A DNA stretch of 64,000 bases, taken from contig JAFWRO010000062.1 in the NCBI GenBank assembly GCA_017519885.1, positions 11,403 to 75,402 on the forward strand. The letters run 5' to 3'. Source of the DNA: Liminaster sp017519885. GTDB lineage: Bacteria; Bacteroidota; Bacteroidia; Bacteroidales; UBA3663. Within the stretch, counting starts at the first letter, position 1, and every line of letters starts with the position of its first letter. The position numbers and the translations under genes are program-made. The notes under the pieces were generated by a model that was given only the letters and a program-made list of their open reading frames with translations, was not told the origin of the DNA and did not search any database. Below, one piece after another: positions 15,904-23,459 of the stretch.

Positions 15904-17736
15904 TCATTCGATTCGGATCGTCTTCGAAGAGGAGATGATGTTGCCATCGTCCGAAACGCCTTCGATGCGGATGGTGCAGGTGGAGCCTTGTGCGTCGTTT
16001 GTCCAGAAGCTGAAAGTGCATTGGCCATCGGCATTCACCACGAGGTTGGGATTCCAGTAGAGCGTGATGCGCTGGTCGGTGCCATTGGGTGTGGTGGGGC
16101 CTTGATAGACGCCGTTGTTGAACGTGCGAGGATGCTGATGTCCGAGGGGCGTGACTTCCTTCACGAGTGATTCCTTCCCGACGTTGGGTATCTCCTTCAG
16201 GGTGAAGATCCGGAGGCAGTAGCTGTTGGTGCGCAGATACCTGTCCTGACCTCCCGCTGCACCTCCGAAGGGGCCGATTACTCTCGGGACGGTAGCTAGC
16301 ATGTTCGTGTTCACCACATCCATGTAATCAACGAAATAAGGTGGGCAGATCTGGTTGAGATATTCGGTCATCTTCATACCGAAAGGAGGCTGGAGGAGTC
16401 CACCGTCAATCATTATCAGCAAGGGGCGGTTGCGGAAGTGCGGATGGTTGTCGCGTACGGTGACGCCGGGTATGGCATTGAGCAGGGTCTCGAAGGTGTA
16501 GTCCTTGTATTCGGTCACCTTGCTGTGGTCGAGGCGAGCGAGGGCATTTTGTCCTGCGGGGTCAAGTTGTTCGCGTGTGCGGCCCACTACGTCGATTTCG
16601 TTGAGCAGAATCTCCCATTGGCCGTTGTTGTATTTCATACGGGTGATGAGATTGTCGTAGAACGCCTGGCTTTCGACTTCGGCTGCGTTGGCTTCGAGGT
16701 GGTGAACATCCTTGGCGAAAAGTTCGGGAAGCAGCTCAATCTCACCTACATCCTTGCCAGCCTCGTCGTGTGAACGAAGGAAGAACCTTGTGCCATCGGG
16801 CAGGTCAAAGCCATCGAAGGTGAACATGCCGCGTTCGTCGGAAACCTGCTCATCCACATAGCCTTGTGTAGGAGCTATCAGGCTGACCTCGATGCCCGAT
16901 AAAAGACGTCCACGCATGGAGCTACGGACACGTCCGGTGATGATTTCAAATTCCTCGGGAAGGTATGTAGGATAACGCAGTTTGCCTTTCTCCATATCCT
17001 TGATGCTGTGGAGGAAAGGTTGGCCGAAGAGTTCGTATTGGATGGCATTGGTCGGGTCGATGGGTGCGGCTGCATCGTCGGTCACCGAAGCGGCAAGGAC
17101 GGTGTTGGCAGGAGCACGGAAACTCACTTCCACAAAGGTGCGCTGACTGTAGCTGTCCTTATCGGTCTTGATTTCGGGATGATAGACGCGCGGGTTGTGG
17201 TCGGCCTTGAGCAGAGAAGTGCGGTCGATGGGATGATAGGCATCCTCCTGGGTCGTTTGCGTCAGCAGCATCGGGTAAGCACCGTTGCTTAGCTCACGTG
17301 CATTGACCACCTGCACGTTGCGCTTGAAGAAGTATTGTTCGCCCGCATTGAGCATCCATCGCGTGTAGCCTACGAGGGTGTAGATGCCCGAAGGCAGCGT
17401 CGGGTCGAGGGGAACGTAGCCGCGCATAGTTAAGACGTCACGTTCGGGCTGCATGTGGAGCTTTGCGCGATAGACGAGGCTGTCGGTTTGGCTCAAAAGT
17501 TCGACGTAGAGGAAACGGCTGAAAAGGGCGGGCTTCATGGTGAGGCCATCGACGATGAAGGGACGCAGCCAGATGGTGTCGCCGCCGACATAAAGGTTGC
17601 GGTCGGTCATGATGTGCACCTTTTCCTGCGGCATTATTCTGTTTTGCAAGGAAAAACGCTCCTGCACTTCATCCTGTGCAGAAAGAGAGGAACTCAATAA
17701 GAATAAAGAGAAGACCAGTAAATGCGCTGTTTTCAT
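15904..17736 (-). CDS. Surface protein with MG2-like beta domains and a TonB-plug-like domain
   Basis: 610 residues with a signal peptide (1-20). The first part (about 35-145; EKVHIMTDRNLYVGGDTIWL and PSGIYTLVGYTRWML) resembles the macroglobulin MG2 fold. A carboxypeptidase-regulatory-like beta domain follows (about 250-320; ITGRVRSSMRGRLLSGIEVS). Around 400-510 there is a segment like a TonB-receptor plug (FETLLNAIPGVTVRDN, LIMIDGG), but no beta-barrel follows. Proteins of this composition are found across Bacteroidetes and may hand cargo to TonB-linked systems; the role is unknown. It is probably monocistronic. Confidence 0.6.
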   Translation of the reverse strand: MKTAHLLVFSLFLLSSSLSAQDEVQERFSLQNRIMPQEKVHIMTDRNLYVGGDTIWLRPFIVDGLTMKPALFSRFLYVELLSQTDSLVYRAKLHMQPERDVLTMRGYVPLDPTLPSGIYTLVGYTRWMLNAGEQYFFKRNVQVVNARELSNGAYPMLLTQTTQEDAYHPIDRTSLLKADHNPRVYHPEIKTDKDSYSQRTFVEVSFRAPANTVLAASVTDDAAAPIDPTNAIQYELFGQPFLHSIKDMEKGKLRYPTYLPEEFEIITGRVRSSMRGRLLSGIEVSLIAPTQGYVDEQVSDERGMFTFDGFDLPDGTRFFLRSHDEAGKDVGEIELLPELFAKDVHHLEANAAEVESQAFYDNLITRMKYNNGQWEILLNEIDVVGRTREQLDPAGQNALARLDHSKVTEYKDYTFETLLNAIPGVTVRDNHPHFRNRPLLIMIDGGLLQPPFGMKMTEYLNQICPPYFVDYMDVVNTNMLATVPRVIGPFGGAAGGQDRYLRTNSYCLRIFTLKEIPNVGKESLVKEVTPLGHQHPRTFNNGVYQGPTTPNGTDQRITLYWNPNLVVNADGQCTFSFWTNDAQGSTCTIRIEGVSDDGNIISSSKTIRIE

Positions 17737-17837
17737 AGTTTTGTTGATTTGTTTTCAGTTTTAAGACCATTTCAATGACGATAGTTTAAAGAAAAAACCG
17801 CAATTTTTTCTTCGATGAATAGAAAAATGCTTTTAGA

Positions 17838-17869
17838 TTTGGAAATATTGCGCAGAGTGAGTAACTTTG
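17838..17869 (+). promoter_or_regulatory. Strong promoter reading into the 41-base repeat array
   Basis: TTTG (17838-17841), 20 bases, TAACTTTG (17862-17869). The predicted start is near 17876, immediately before the first repeat unit, so the whole array would be transcribed as a leader of about 450 bases for the gene at 18323. Confidence 0.7.
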
Positions 17870-17887
17870 CGGCGCTATTCGAAATCA

Positions 17888-18270
17888 AAGTACACTCTCG
17901 GAACGCGGAAATACTCCGTCGGCCGTGATAGTGCAATCTCCGAATGCGGAAGTACTCTGTCGGCCGTTGTAGTGCAATCTCCGAATGCGGAAGTACTCTG
18001 TCGGCCGAAATAGTACAATCTACGAATGCGGAAGTACTCTGTCGGCCGTTGTAGTGCAATCTCCGAATGCGGAAGTACTCTGTGGGCCGAAGTAGTGCAA
18101 TCTCGGAATGGGATTGTTCCACTCCGTAACAAGTAGTGCAATCTCGGAGCGCTAAAAGTACTCTGTCGGCCGAAGTAGTACAATCTCGGAGTGCGGAAGT
18201 ACTCTGTCGGCCGTTGTAGTACAATCTCGAAATGCGGAAGTACTCTGTCGGCCGAGATAGTGCAATTTCA
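17888..18270 (+). repeat. Tandem array of nine 41-base repeats (plus a partial tenth)
   Basis: Units start at 17888, 17929, 17970, 18011, 18052, 18093, 18134, 18176 and 18217, with a partial unit at 18258. The core is TAGTGCAATCTC-NGAATGCGGAAGTACTCTG-TCGGCCG plus three variable bases. Unit 6 (18093-18133) is diverged in its second half and unit 7 has one extra base. Because 41 is not a multiple of three, the array does not encode a repeated peptide; the 178-codon minus-strand frame across it is incidental. The array fills most of the 586-base gap between 17737 and 18322. Confidence 0.9.
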
Positions 18271-18322
18271 CCTACATCGATTATTTCAGCAAATATACTA
18301 ACATTCAATCATTCATATATAA

Positions 18323-19549
18323 ATGTATCTTACAGACAAACGGCCCCATGCCTATCATCGGAAGAAACTTATCCGACAACTTGTGGCCGATGGCTACAAA
18401 CTTGAAAAGGCTCCCAAGATCGAGAGAAAGGAACCTTACGCCTTGTACAACGGTCCTCGGCCTGATGACTGGTTTTTTAGGATTGACTTGAAGCGCTTTC
18501 ATGCGGGCGAAGCTTTAGAAAAGTTAGATAATTTCTCTGTAGCCGTAGATTTTACAGGTTTGCGCGCTTTCCATCATTATTGGCCCGAAAGTAAATTCGC
18601 CGAAACCTACCCCCTCTCCGAAGCGCGCGAACGTTTCTACGACTATCTGCTGTGCGGCTATGAGTTCAAGTACGGCAGCAAGCGCCGTCCGCAATATGGA
18701 CTGTGCCAGCTCATCGACTATAAGAATCTAGCGTCCAATACCCTACGTGTGATTGAGGCGTGGCCAGGTTGTCAGCCCAATGGCTTTGCGTGGGACCTGA
18801 TCATCACCATCAATAGCATGCCCCTCGTGGCAGTGGTCTTTGGCGACAAGGGGAAACTCCTTGCCACGGCCGAGAAGGCGCTCGAGGAAGTGCGTGCCGA
18901 CAAGTACTTTGCCACTTTTCTACAAATGCTCATCGTCACCGACGGGCACACTTCCTACATGGGTTCGCCCGATGATGATGCAAAGGCCTTTACCCGATGG
19001 GATAACCTCCACAACGACATTCTCAGCCCCACCAAGCTCATCAAACAGATCTACTACGGCATTCGCTCGGGCAATACGGAAGATGGATTTGTTACGTTTG
19101 TGGCTGATTATCAGCAGAGGGAGTTGGTGAACAAGATAAATCTGTTCCTTCAGCAGAATATGGTGGAAAAGCCGTCCGATTCGTCGCAATGCCTGGGATA
19201 TGTGTTGGCTACCAGCAGCGAAAACAATCTGCGCCACCCCTCTCCTTTCGGATGGATGGGAGCCGTCAGGCAGATGGTGCTCGAACAGAACATCCTGCTT
19301 TGCCCGAGCGAAGTGATTGCCGACCTCACTGAGAATGAGGAGATTGATGATGACACGCGATTCGCCTTTCTGCGCGAAACGATGACCGTGGACGAATGCC
19401 GCCAGCTGATGCAGGAAAGGCCCAATGTCCGCTTCATCCGTTTCGTCGATCGTCCCTCGGGACCTTATCTGGTCGATCCGCAGCTCTTCGGCCAATTGAT
19501 CTGTAAGTTTGACTACCCCATCGACACTCTCGAATATGAAGCCGAATAA
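18323..19549 (+). CDS. HsdR N-terminal-like protein, nuclease residues apparently lost
   Basis: 408 residues. The middle follows the pattern of type I restriction R-subunit N-terminal domains: FAWDLIITINSMPLVAVVFG (about 156-175, where active HsdR has a PD-(D/E)xK motif in the form PDIVLFINGLPLVVIELK), TAEKALEEVRADK, then LIVTDGHTSYMGSPDDDAKAF and FVTFVADYQQRELVNKI. The Asp (158) is kept, but the E-x-K pair is replaced by V-x-G, so cleavage is unlikely. There is no helicase part. The C-terminal ~140 residues are unrecognised. The gene follows the transcribed repeat array and overlaps the next gene by 14 bases, so translation is probably coupled. It may bind DNA rather than cut it; that is inference. 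Confidence 0.6.
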   Translation: MYLTDKRPHAYHRKKLIRQLVADGYKLEKAPKIERKEPYALYNGPRPDDWFFRIDLKRFHAGEALEKLDNFSVAVDFTGLRAFHHYWPESKFAETYPLSEARERFYDYLLCGYEFKYGSKRRPQYGLCQLIDYKNLASNTLRVIEAWPGCQPNGFAWDLIITINSMPLVAVVFGDKGKLLATAEKALEEVRADKYFATFLQMLIVTDGHTSYMGSPDDDAKAFTRWDNLHNDILSPTKLIKQIYYGIRSGNTEDGFVTFVADYQQRELVNKINLFLQQNMVEKPSDSSQCLGYVLATSSENNLRHPSPFGWMGAVRQMVLEQNILLCPSEVIADLTENEEIDDDTRFAFLRETMTVDECRQLMQERPNVRFIRFVDRPSGPYLVDPQLFGQLICKFDYPIDTLEYEAE

Positions 19550-20315
19550 GCCGATTTTACCCACGACGCAGGATGTCGAGGATTGGGAAAAGATAGGAGA
19601 ATCGTTGAAGTGGATGAAGGCGCGCCTGGTTGAACTGCTGCCATTTGTTGCCCACCAGGCTCCGTCGCGCGACCTTGATTATCACCTCAGGAATGCCATT
19701 GCGACTTGGGAAGCGAGTGGCGGCATACAGTTGCCCGAAGCCACAGCCACCGAAGCTGCACCCGAGGTCGAAACCCCAGGCGAAGAGCCATGCCACAAGC
19801 GAGGCCCGAAGACCGACTCCTTCCTGTGCAACAATGACGATAGGGATAACTTTGTCGTCAAACTCCGTGGAATGATAGTCTCGCGGTTCAAGACCGAGGG
19901 GAAGCACGGAATGATGGAGGTGGGACGCGAAAATCTGCAAGAATTGGAGCCTTCGAAGTACTTTGCCTGCCTTTTTGCCGTACTTATCGAATATGGAGTT
20001 GCAAAAGAGAATGCCACACCTAAGGGTTTTGAGCGCCTTATCAAGGAAGCTGTTGACGTGCCCGACCTGCAGGGCGTCTTCAAGCTCCACTACACTTCGT
20101 TCAATAATGTGATCAACGATTGGATGAAAATGTGCAAAAGTGAGGTCATAAAGGCGCTGAAACCACGTCAACGTGTGCTCATTTCCTCCATGCAGATGGC
20201 CGATTGCAACGGCAGGGAAGCCATGAATGAGCTTCAGGATTGGAAAAACAAGTATAGTTACGTGGCCGACAATGCACGCGAAGATGGACTATTGCGCAAT
20301 GTTTCAATGACTTAG
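19536..20315 (+). CDS. Unknown protein coupled to the HsdR_N-like gene
   Basis: The ATG at 19536, inside the end of the previous gene, is preferred over an upstream TTG. The product is 259 residues. The N-terminal part is helical (DVEDWEKIGESLKWMKARL), followed by an acidic, Pro/Glu-rich linker (about 70-95) and a mixed, Lys-rich C-terminal region (DNFVVKLRGMIVSRFKTEGK, FERLIKEAVDVPDLQGVFK). I do not recognise the family and see no catalytic motif. The 14-base overlap indicates joint expression with the HsdR_N-like protein, and a complex between them is plausible. The gene is followed by the 493-base origin-like gap. Confidence 0.6.
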   Translation: MKPNKPILPTTQDVEDWEKIGESLKWMKARLVELLPFVAHQAPSRDLDYHLRNAIATWEASGGIQLPEATATEAAPEVETPGEEPCHKRGPKTDSFLCNNDDRDNFVVKLRGMIVSRFKTEGKHGMMEVGRENLQELEPSKYFACLFAVLIEYGVAKENATPKGFERLIKEAVDVPDLQGVFKLHYTSFNNVINDWMKMCKSEVIKALKPRQRVLISSMQMADCNGREAMNELQDWKNKYSYVADNAREDGLLRNVSMT

Positions 20316-20338
20316 CCTTATAGGGAAAAATTTGGCTG

Positions 20339-20540
20339 CGGTCGCACGGTCGCGCGGTCGCGACCATTTCGCACACTTACACAGGCATAGACACAGAGAT
20401 AAGAGAGGAATATATATAGAATAAATTTTCCTTATATATATTATACACCTTATTTCTCAATACTTCCCTACCACGGCAAATATTTACATACCCCACTGCG
20501 GTCGCGACCGACCGCGACCGCGACCGACCACTTCGACCGA
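20339..20540. repeat. Inverted GGTCGC arrays flanking AT-rich DNA (origin-like)
   Basis: The left cluster has CGGTCGC at 20339-20345, 20347-20353 and 20355-20361, ending in the palindrome GGTCGCGACC (20356-20365). The right cluster (20499-20527) has CGGTCGCGACCG and then repeated CGACCG units in the opposite orientation. Between them are about 130 bases, largely A/T (for example 20407-20455, mostly TATATA and AATAAATTTT). The intergenic gap 20316-20808 contains no gene. Iteron-like arrays next to an easily melted stretch, upstream of a primase gene, are what a replication origin would look like; it could also be a regulatory region. Confidence 0.55.
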
Positions 20541-20651
20541 GTACGATTGCATCCGCATAGAGATAATGGCGTTCGACGTTTCCTGAAAATCTGCACGGAA
20601 GTCAGGTTTCCACTAACGGTTTTTCAAGGTTTTTCGCTAATAATTTTGCAG

Positions 20652-20689
20652 CCAGCACTAATTATTTCGCAGGAAATTGTTAGTGTTGG
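20652..20689 (+). promoter_or_regulatory. Inverted repeat (candidate operator) over the primase promoter
   Basis: CCAGCACTAA (20652-20661) and TTAGTGTTGG (20680-20689) form a dyad with one mismatch and an 18-base spacer. The right arm ends in the TTGG used as the -33 element. A second possible -7 box, TAATTTTG, lies at 20641-20648. Confidence 0.5.
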
Positions 20690-20716
20690 TTTTCTCATTA
20701 TTTATTATTAACTTTG
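20686..20716 (+). promoter_or_regulatory. Promoter of the primase-helicase gene
   Basis: TTGG (20686-20689), exactly 19 bases, then TAACTTTG (20709-20716). The predicted start near 20723 leaves a leader of about 85 bases. Confidence 0.7.
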
Positions 20717-20808
20717 CACCAGCAAATCGAAAAGGACCATATACGGAGATGGTTTTTTGAGAGCTGCTTTTGTTGAACATTTATTGTATAATCTAATCTA
20801 ATTTAATT

Positions 20809-23316
20809 ATGAAAACAAAAAATTCATTCGATTACATCGACAGGATCACGTATTCGAAAGGATGCAAGATCTGTTCCCGAGAGGTCTTCGAGTCGATGCT
20901 TGATGATCGTAACATCCAAAGTAACTGCGAAGCTGTGGCTCACTTGCGAAACCAGGAAACACCCGAGATGAGCGACCAGGAACGGAGAAACCTGAAGGAC
21001 ACGGCCAACAACATCAAGAAGAAACTCAAGGCCATCCTGCCCCACGGCCATTCGACCACCGGGCAACGCAAGAACGAGTGCATGATACCCAGCCCCTGGT
21101 GCTGTATGGACATCGACAATGTGGAGAATCCGCGAGAGTACTTCGAGCGTCTGACTCCCCTGCTCGAACCTCTTCACTGCCCGCTCGCCTTCGTCAGTCC
21201 TTCGGGACGGGGACTCAAGTTCCTGGTGCCGATGGTGGAAGGCATGGACCGCAAGGAGGCGCAGAAGTACTTTGCCGAAGTGCTTCACCTCGACTCCTAC
21301 GACTCCACACCCGACCTGGCACGCTGCTGCTTTATGGTGCCGCGTGAGAACCTGCTCATCTACAAGCCCGAAGAGCTCTTTGCCGAGGAGGTCGAGCTTC
21401 TGCCCAATCCCAATGGTGGTGCGGGTGCCATCGTCCCCTACGAAGAAGTGGAACCACCCGTCATCGAGGAAGCGGAGATCATCGAAGACCCCGACCAGCC
21501 TGCAGAGGAATCGGCCGAGGCTGACCCCAACGCGGAACCCACCTATCACGGCATTCCCGTCAGCCGCATCATCGAAGCCTATTGGATCGTCAACAACGAA
21601 GGGCACACCCCTTCGCACGGCGAACGCAACGACCTGACCTACGAGCTGGCCTTGGGTGTGCGCCACATCTGCGACTACAACCGCGACATCATGCTTCGCG
21701 TCATTCCCTGCTACGACGGCCTTCCCGATGCGGAACGCATCTCGTGCATCGACAGTGCCTTGAAGCGTCCCCGCTCGAAGATGCCCGAAAAGATGCTCAA
21801 CACCTTGAACTATCTGCGCAGGAAGGAGAGCGACAACATGGAATTCCAGCAGAGTCTGCTCGACATCGAAGAGGTTGACAACAGTTTCTACATCAGTCAG
21901 ATACGCACTTCCTTCGCTCAGCCTGCTTCACGCGTGAGGGGCCTTCCTCTCCGCGAACGAGGCAAGCTGCCTGCCGGACTTCGCGAGACGCTCGAACCCT
22001 TCCCCGACAGCAAGGCAATGCCGGTAATCGTCGCCACAGGTACCATGATCGGAGTCCTGGCCAACAGCGTTCGACTCGCCATTCGCGACGAAGACCCCAA
22101 GGCGCTCAACCTGCAATGCTTCATAGTTGGCCCTTCAGGCTCGGGCAAGTCGCAGATCGACAAGGTTGACCAGATTTGGATGAAGACCTGGCGCGAGAAG
22201 CAGGAGGTCCATATCAAGATGGAACGCGTCTATGAGGAGCAGCGCCGCCTCAAGCGCAATGCCAAGGATCAGCCCAAGGACCCCAAGGCGCGCATCCTCG
22301 AACTGTCGCCACGTACTTCCACTTCGATGATCGTGGTTCGACTGGAGAATGCCGATGGCAACATGTGCTATACGTTCATGCAGGAAGCCGACATGGCTAC
22401 GGCCAACGGCGGGCAGACGTTCAACAAGGACCTGAGTGTCATCCAACGCTGCCAGTTTGACGAAAGCTCCTACAGCACCGCCTATATGAACACCGACACC
22501 GGCTACCGATTCATCCCCCACGTGCGCTGGAACATTGTGAAGTGCGGCACACCCGACGCCCTCTATCGCTCACAACTCCGTGTGCTCGACGGCGAAATAA
22601 CCCGCCTGGCCATTGCCAGTATGCCCGACAACACCTTTGCACCATTCAAAGCAATGAAGCCTCGCAGCCAGCAGTCGATTGACAACATCATCCGCTATTC
22701 GTCGCTCATTCAGGAGATGCAGGGCGAGGTAAGGCTGAAGGAACTCGAGCAGGTGGGATTGGATTGGCTGGAACGCATCCGTCTGGAGTCGCTGCGCAAG
22801 GACGATGAGGTGATGGCCAGCCAGCGAATGCGAATCCCAATCACAGCCGAACGCATCTGCTGCGCCCTGATGCTGGCACAATATGCCCGTTGGCTTGTGG
22901 CTCAGCTCGACGAACGCAAGGGCGAGTTGCCGAAGTGGGCAGGCGGCTGCACCACGGCCGAGGACTATCTGAAGGCTCATCCCAATGTCCTGGGTGAGCA
23001 TCTAACCAAGTTCCAAACTGCTGGATGGTGCACGATGATGGATTGCCTGTGCGACTACCTGCACGAACAGGTCCTCCTCTACTTCCGTTCGCGTCTTGAA
23101 CGTGCCCGTGCTTCCGAAGATCACGTCGTGCAATCGTCCTGCCGCAGGTCGAACGACAGCATCTACGACCAGCTGCCTCAGGAGTTCACCGATGCCGACC
23201 TCATCAAGAGCAAGGATGGCAACAAGGAAGCCGCACGCTCGATGCGTCGCCGCTGGCTGAAGTACGGAATGATCAGAATGAGCGAGGCTCAGGGTCGCTA
23301 TGTGAAGTGCAGCTAA
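20809..23316 (+). CDS. AEP primase-polymerase / P-loop (DUF3987-like) replication protein
   Basis: 835 residues. The N-terminal third resembles the BT4734-like/VirE-associated archaeo-eukaryotic primase domain: the metal-binding DxD in WCCMDIDN (Asp101, Asp103), then VSPSGRGLKFLVP and STPDLARCCFMVP. A PriCT-like helical segment follows (about 245-335). The C-terminal half carries a Walker A loop GPSGSGKS (441-448) and a Walker B-like FMQEADMA, as in DUF3987 helicase-like proteins. Such fused proteins prime and unwind DNA for mobile elements in Bacteroidales. It stands alone downstream of an origin-like region and has its own promoter and terminator. No integrase, relaxase or capsid gene is near, so the element is either incomplete or domesticated. 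Confidence 0.75.
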   Translation: MKTKNSFDYIDRITYSKGCKICSREVFESMLDDRNIQSNCEAVAHLRNQETPEMSDQERRNLKDTANNIKKKLKAILPHGHSTTGQRKNECMIPSPWCCMDIDNVENPREYFERLTPLLEPLHCPLAFVSPSGRGLKFLVPMVEGMDRKEAQKYFAEVLHLDSYDSTPDLARCCFMVPRENLLIYKPEELFAEEVELLPNPNGGAGAIVPYEEVEPPVIEEAEIIEDPDQPAEESAEADPNAEPTYHGIPVSRIIEAYWIVNNEGHTPSHGERNDLTYELALGVRHICDYNRDIMLRVIPCYDGLPDAERISCIDSALKRPRSKMPEKMLNTLNYLRRKESDNMEFQQSLLDIEEVDNSFYISQIRTSFAQPASRVRGLPLRERGKLPAGLRETLEPFPDSKAMPVIVATGTMIGVLANSVRLAIRDEDPKALNLQCFIVGPSGSGKSQIDKVDQIWMKTWREKQEVHIKMERVYEEQRRLKRNAKDQPKDPKARILELSPRTSTSMIVVRLENADGNMCYTFMQEADMATANGGQTFNKDLSVIQRCQFDESSYSTAYMNTDTGYRFIPHVRWNIVKCGTPDALYRSQLRVLDGEITRLAIASMPDNTFAPFKAMKPRSQQSIDNIIRYSSLIQEMQGEVRLKELEQVGLDWLERIRLESLRKDDEVMASQRMRIPITAERICCALMLAQYARWLVAQLDERKGELPKWAGGCTTAEDYLKAHPNVLGEHLTKFQTAGWCTMMDCLCDYLHEQVLLYFRSRLERARASEDHVVQSSCRRSNDSIYDQLPQEFTDADLIKSKDGNKEAARSMRRRWLKYGMIRMSEAQGRYVKCS

Positions 23317-23325
23317 GACAAGATT

Positions 23326-23363
23326 GTACCACGAATCGGTGATAAAAAATCGATTCGTGGTAC
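23326..23363 (+). terminator. Terminator of the primase-helicase gene
   Basis: GTACCACGAATCG and CGATTCGTGGTAC form a perfect 13-base-pair stem with a 12-base loop, followed by TTTCATTTCATTTT. Confidence 0.85.
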
Positions 23364-23398
23364 TTTCATTTCATTTTGAAGAAAAAAGAGGTTGAAAA

Positions 23399-23430
23399 TT
23401 TGGTATTTTGGATTTATGTTCATATCTTTG
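23399..23430 (+). promoter_or_regulatory. Promoter of the susC-like gene
   Basis: TTTG (23399-23402), 20 bases, TATCTTTG (23423-23430), upstream of the ATG at 23460. Confidence 0.75.
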
Positions 23431-23459
23431 CATCGAAAAATAGCAACTAAATTTCTACT

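Noticed and set aside
17888..18270. CRISPR array
   Set aside because: The 41-base units are conserved over nearly their whole length; there are no repeat/spacer alternations and no cas genes.
17772..18308. 178-codon minus-strand frame with RPTEYFRI and GRQST peptide repeats
   Set aside because: The frame stays open only because the 41-base repeat lacks stops in the minus-strand frames. The period is not a multiple of three, so each unit encodes a different phase, and no promoter serves it.
17772..23363. Type I restriction system
   Set aside because: Only an HsdR_N-like domain is present; there is no helicase motor, HsdM or HsdS, and the ExK residues are missing.
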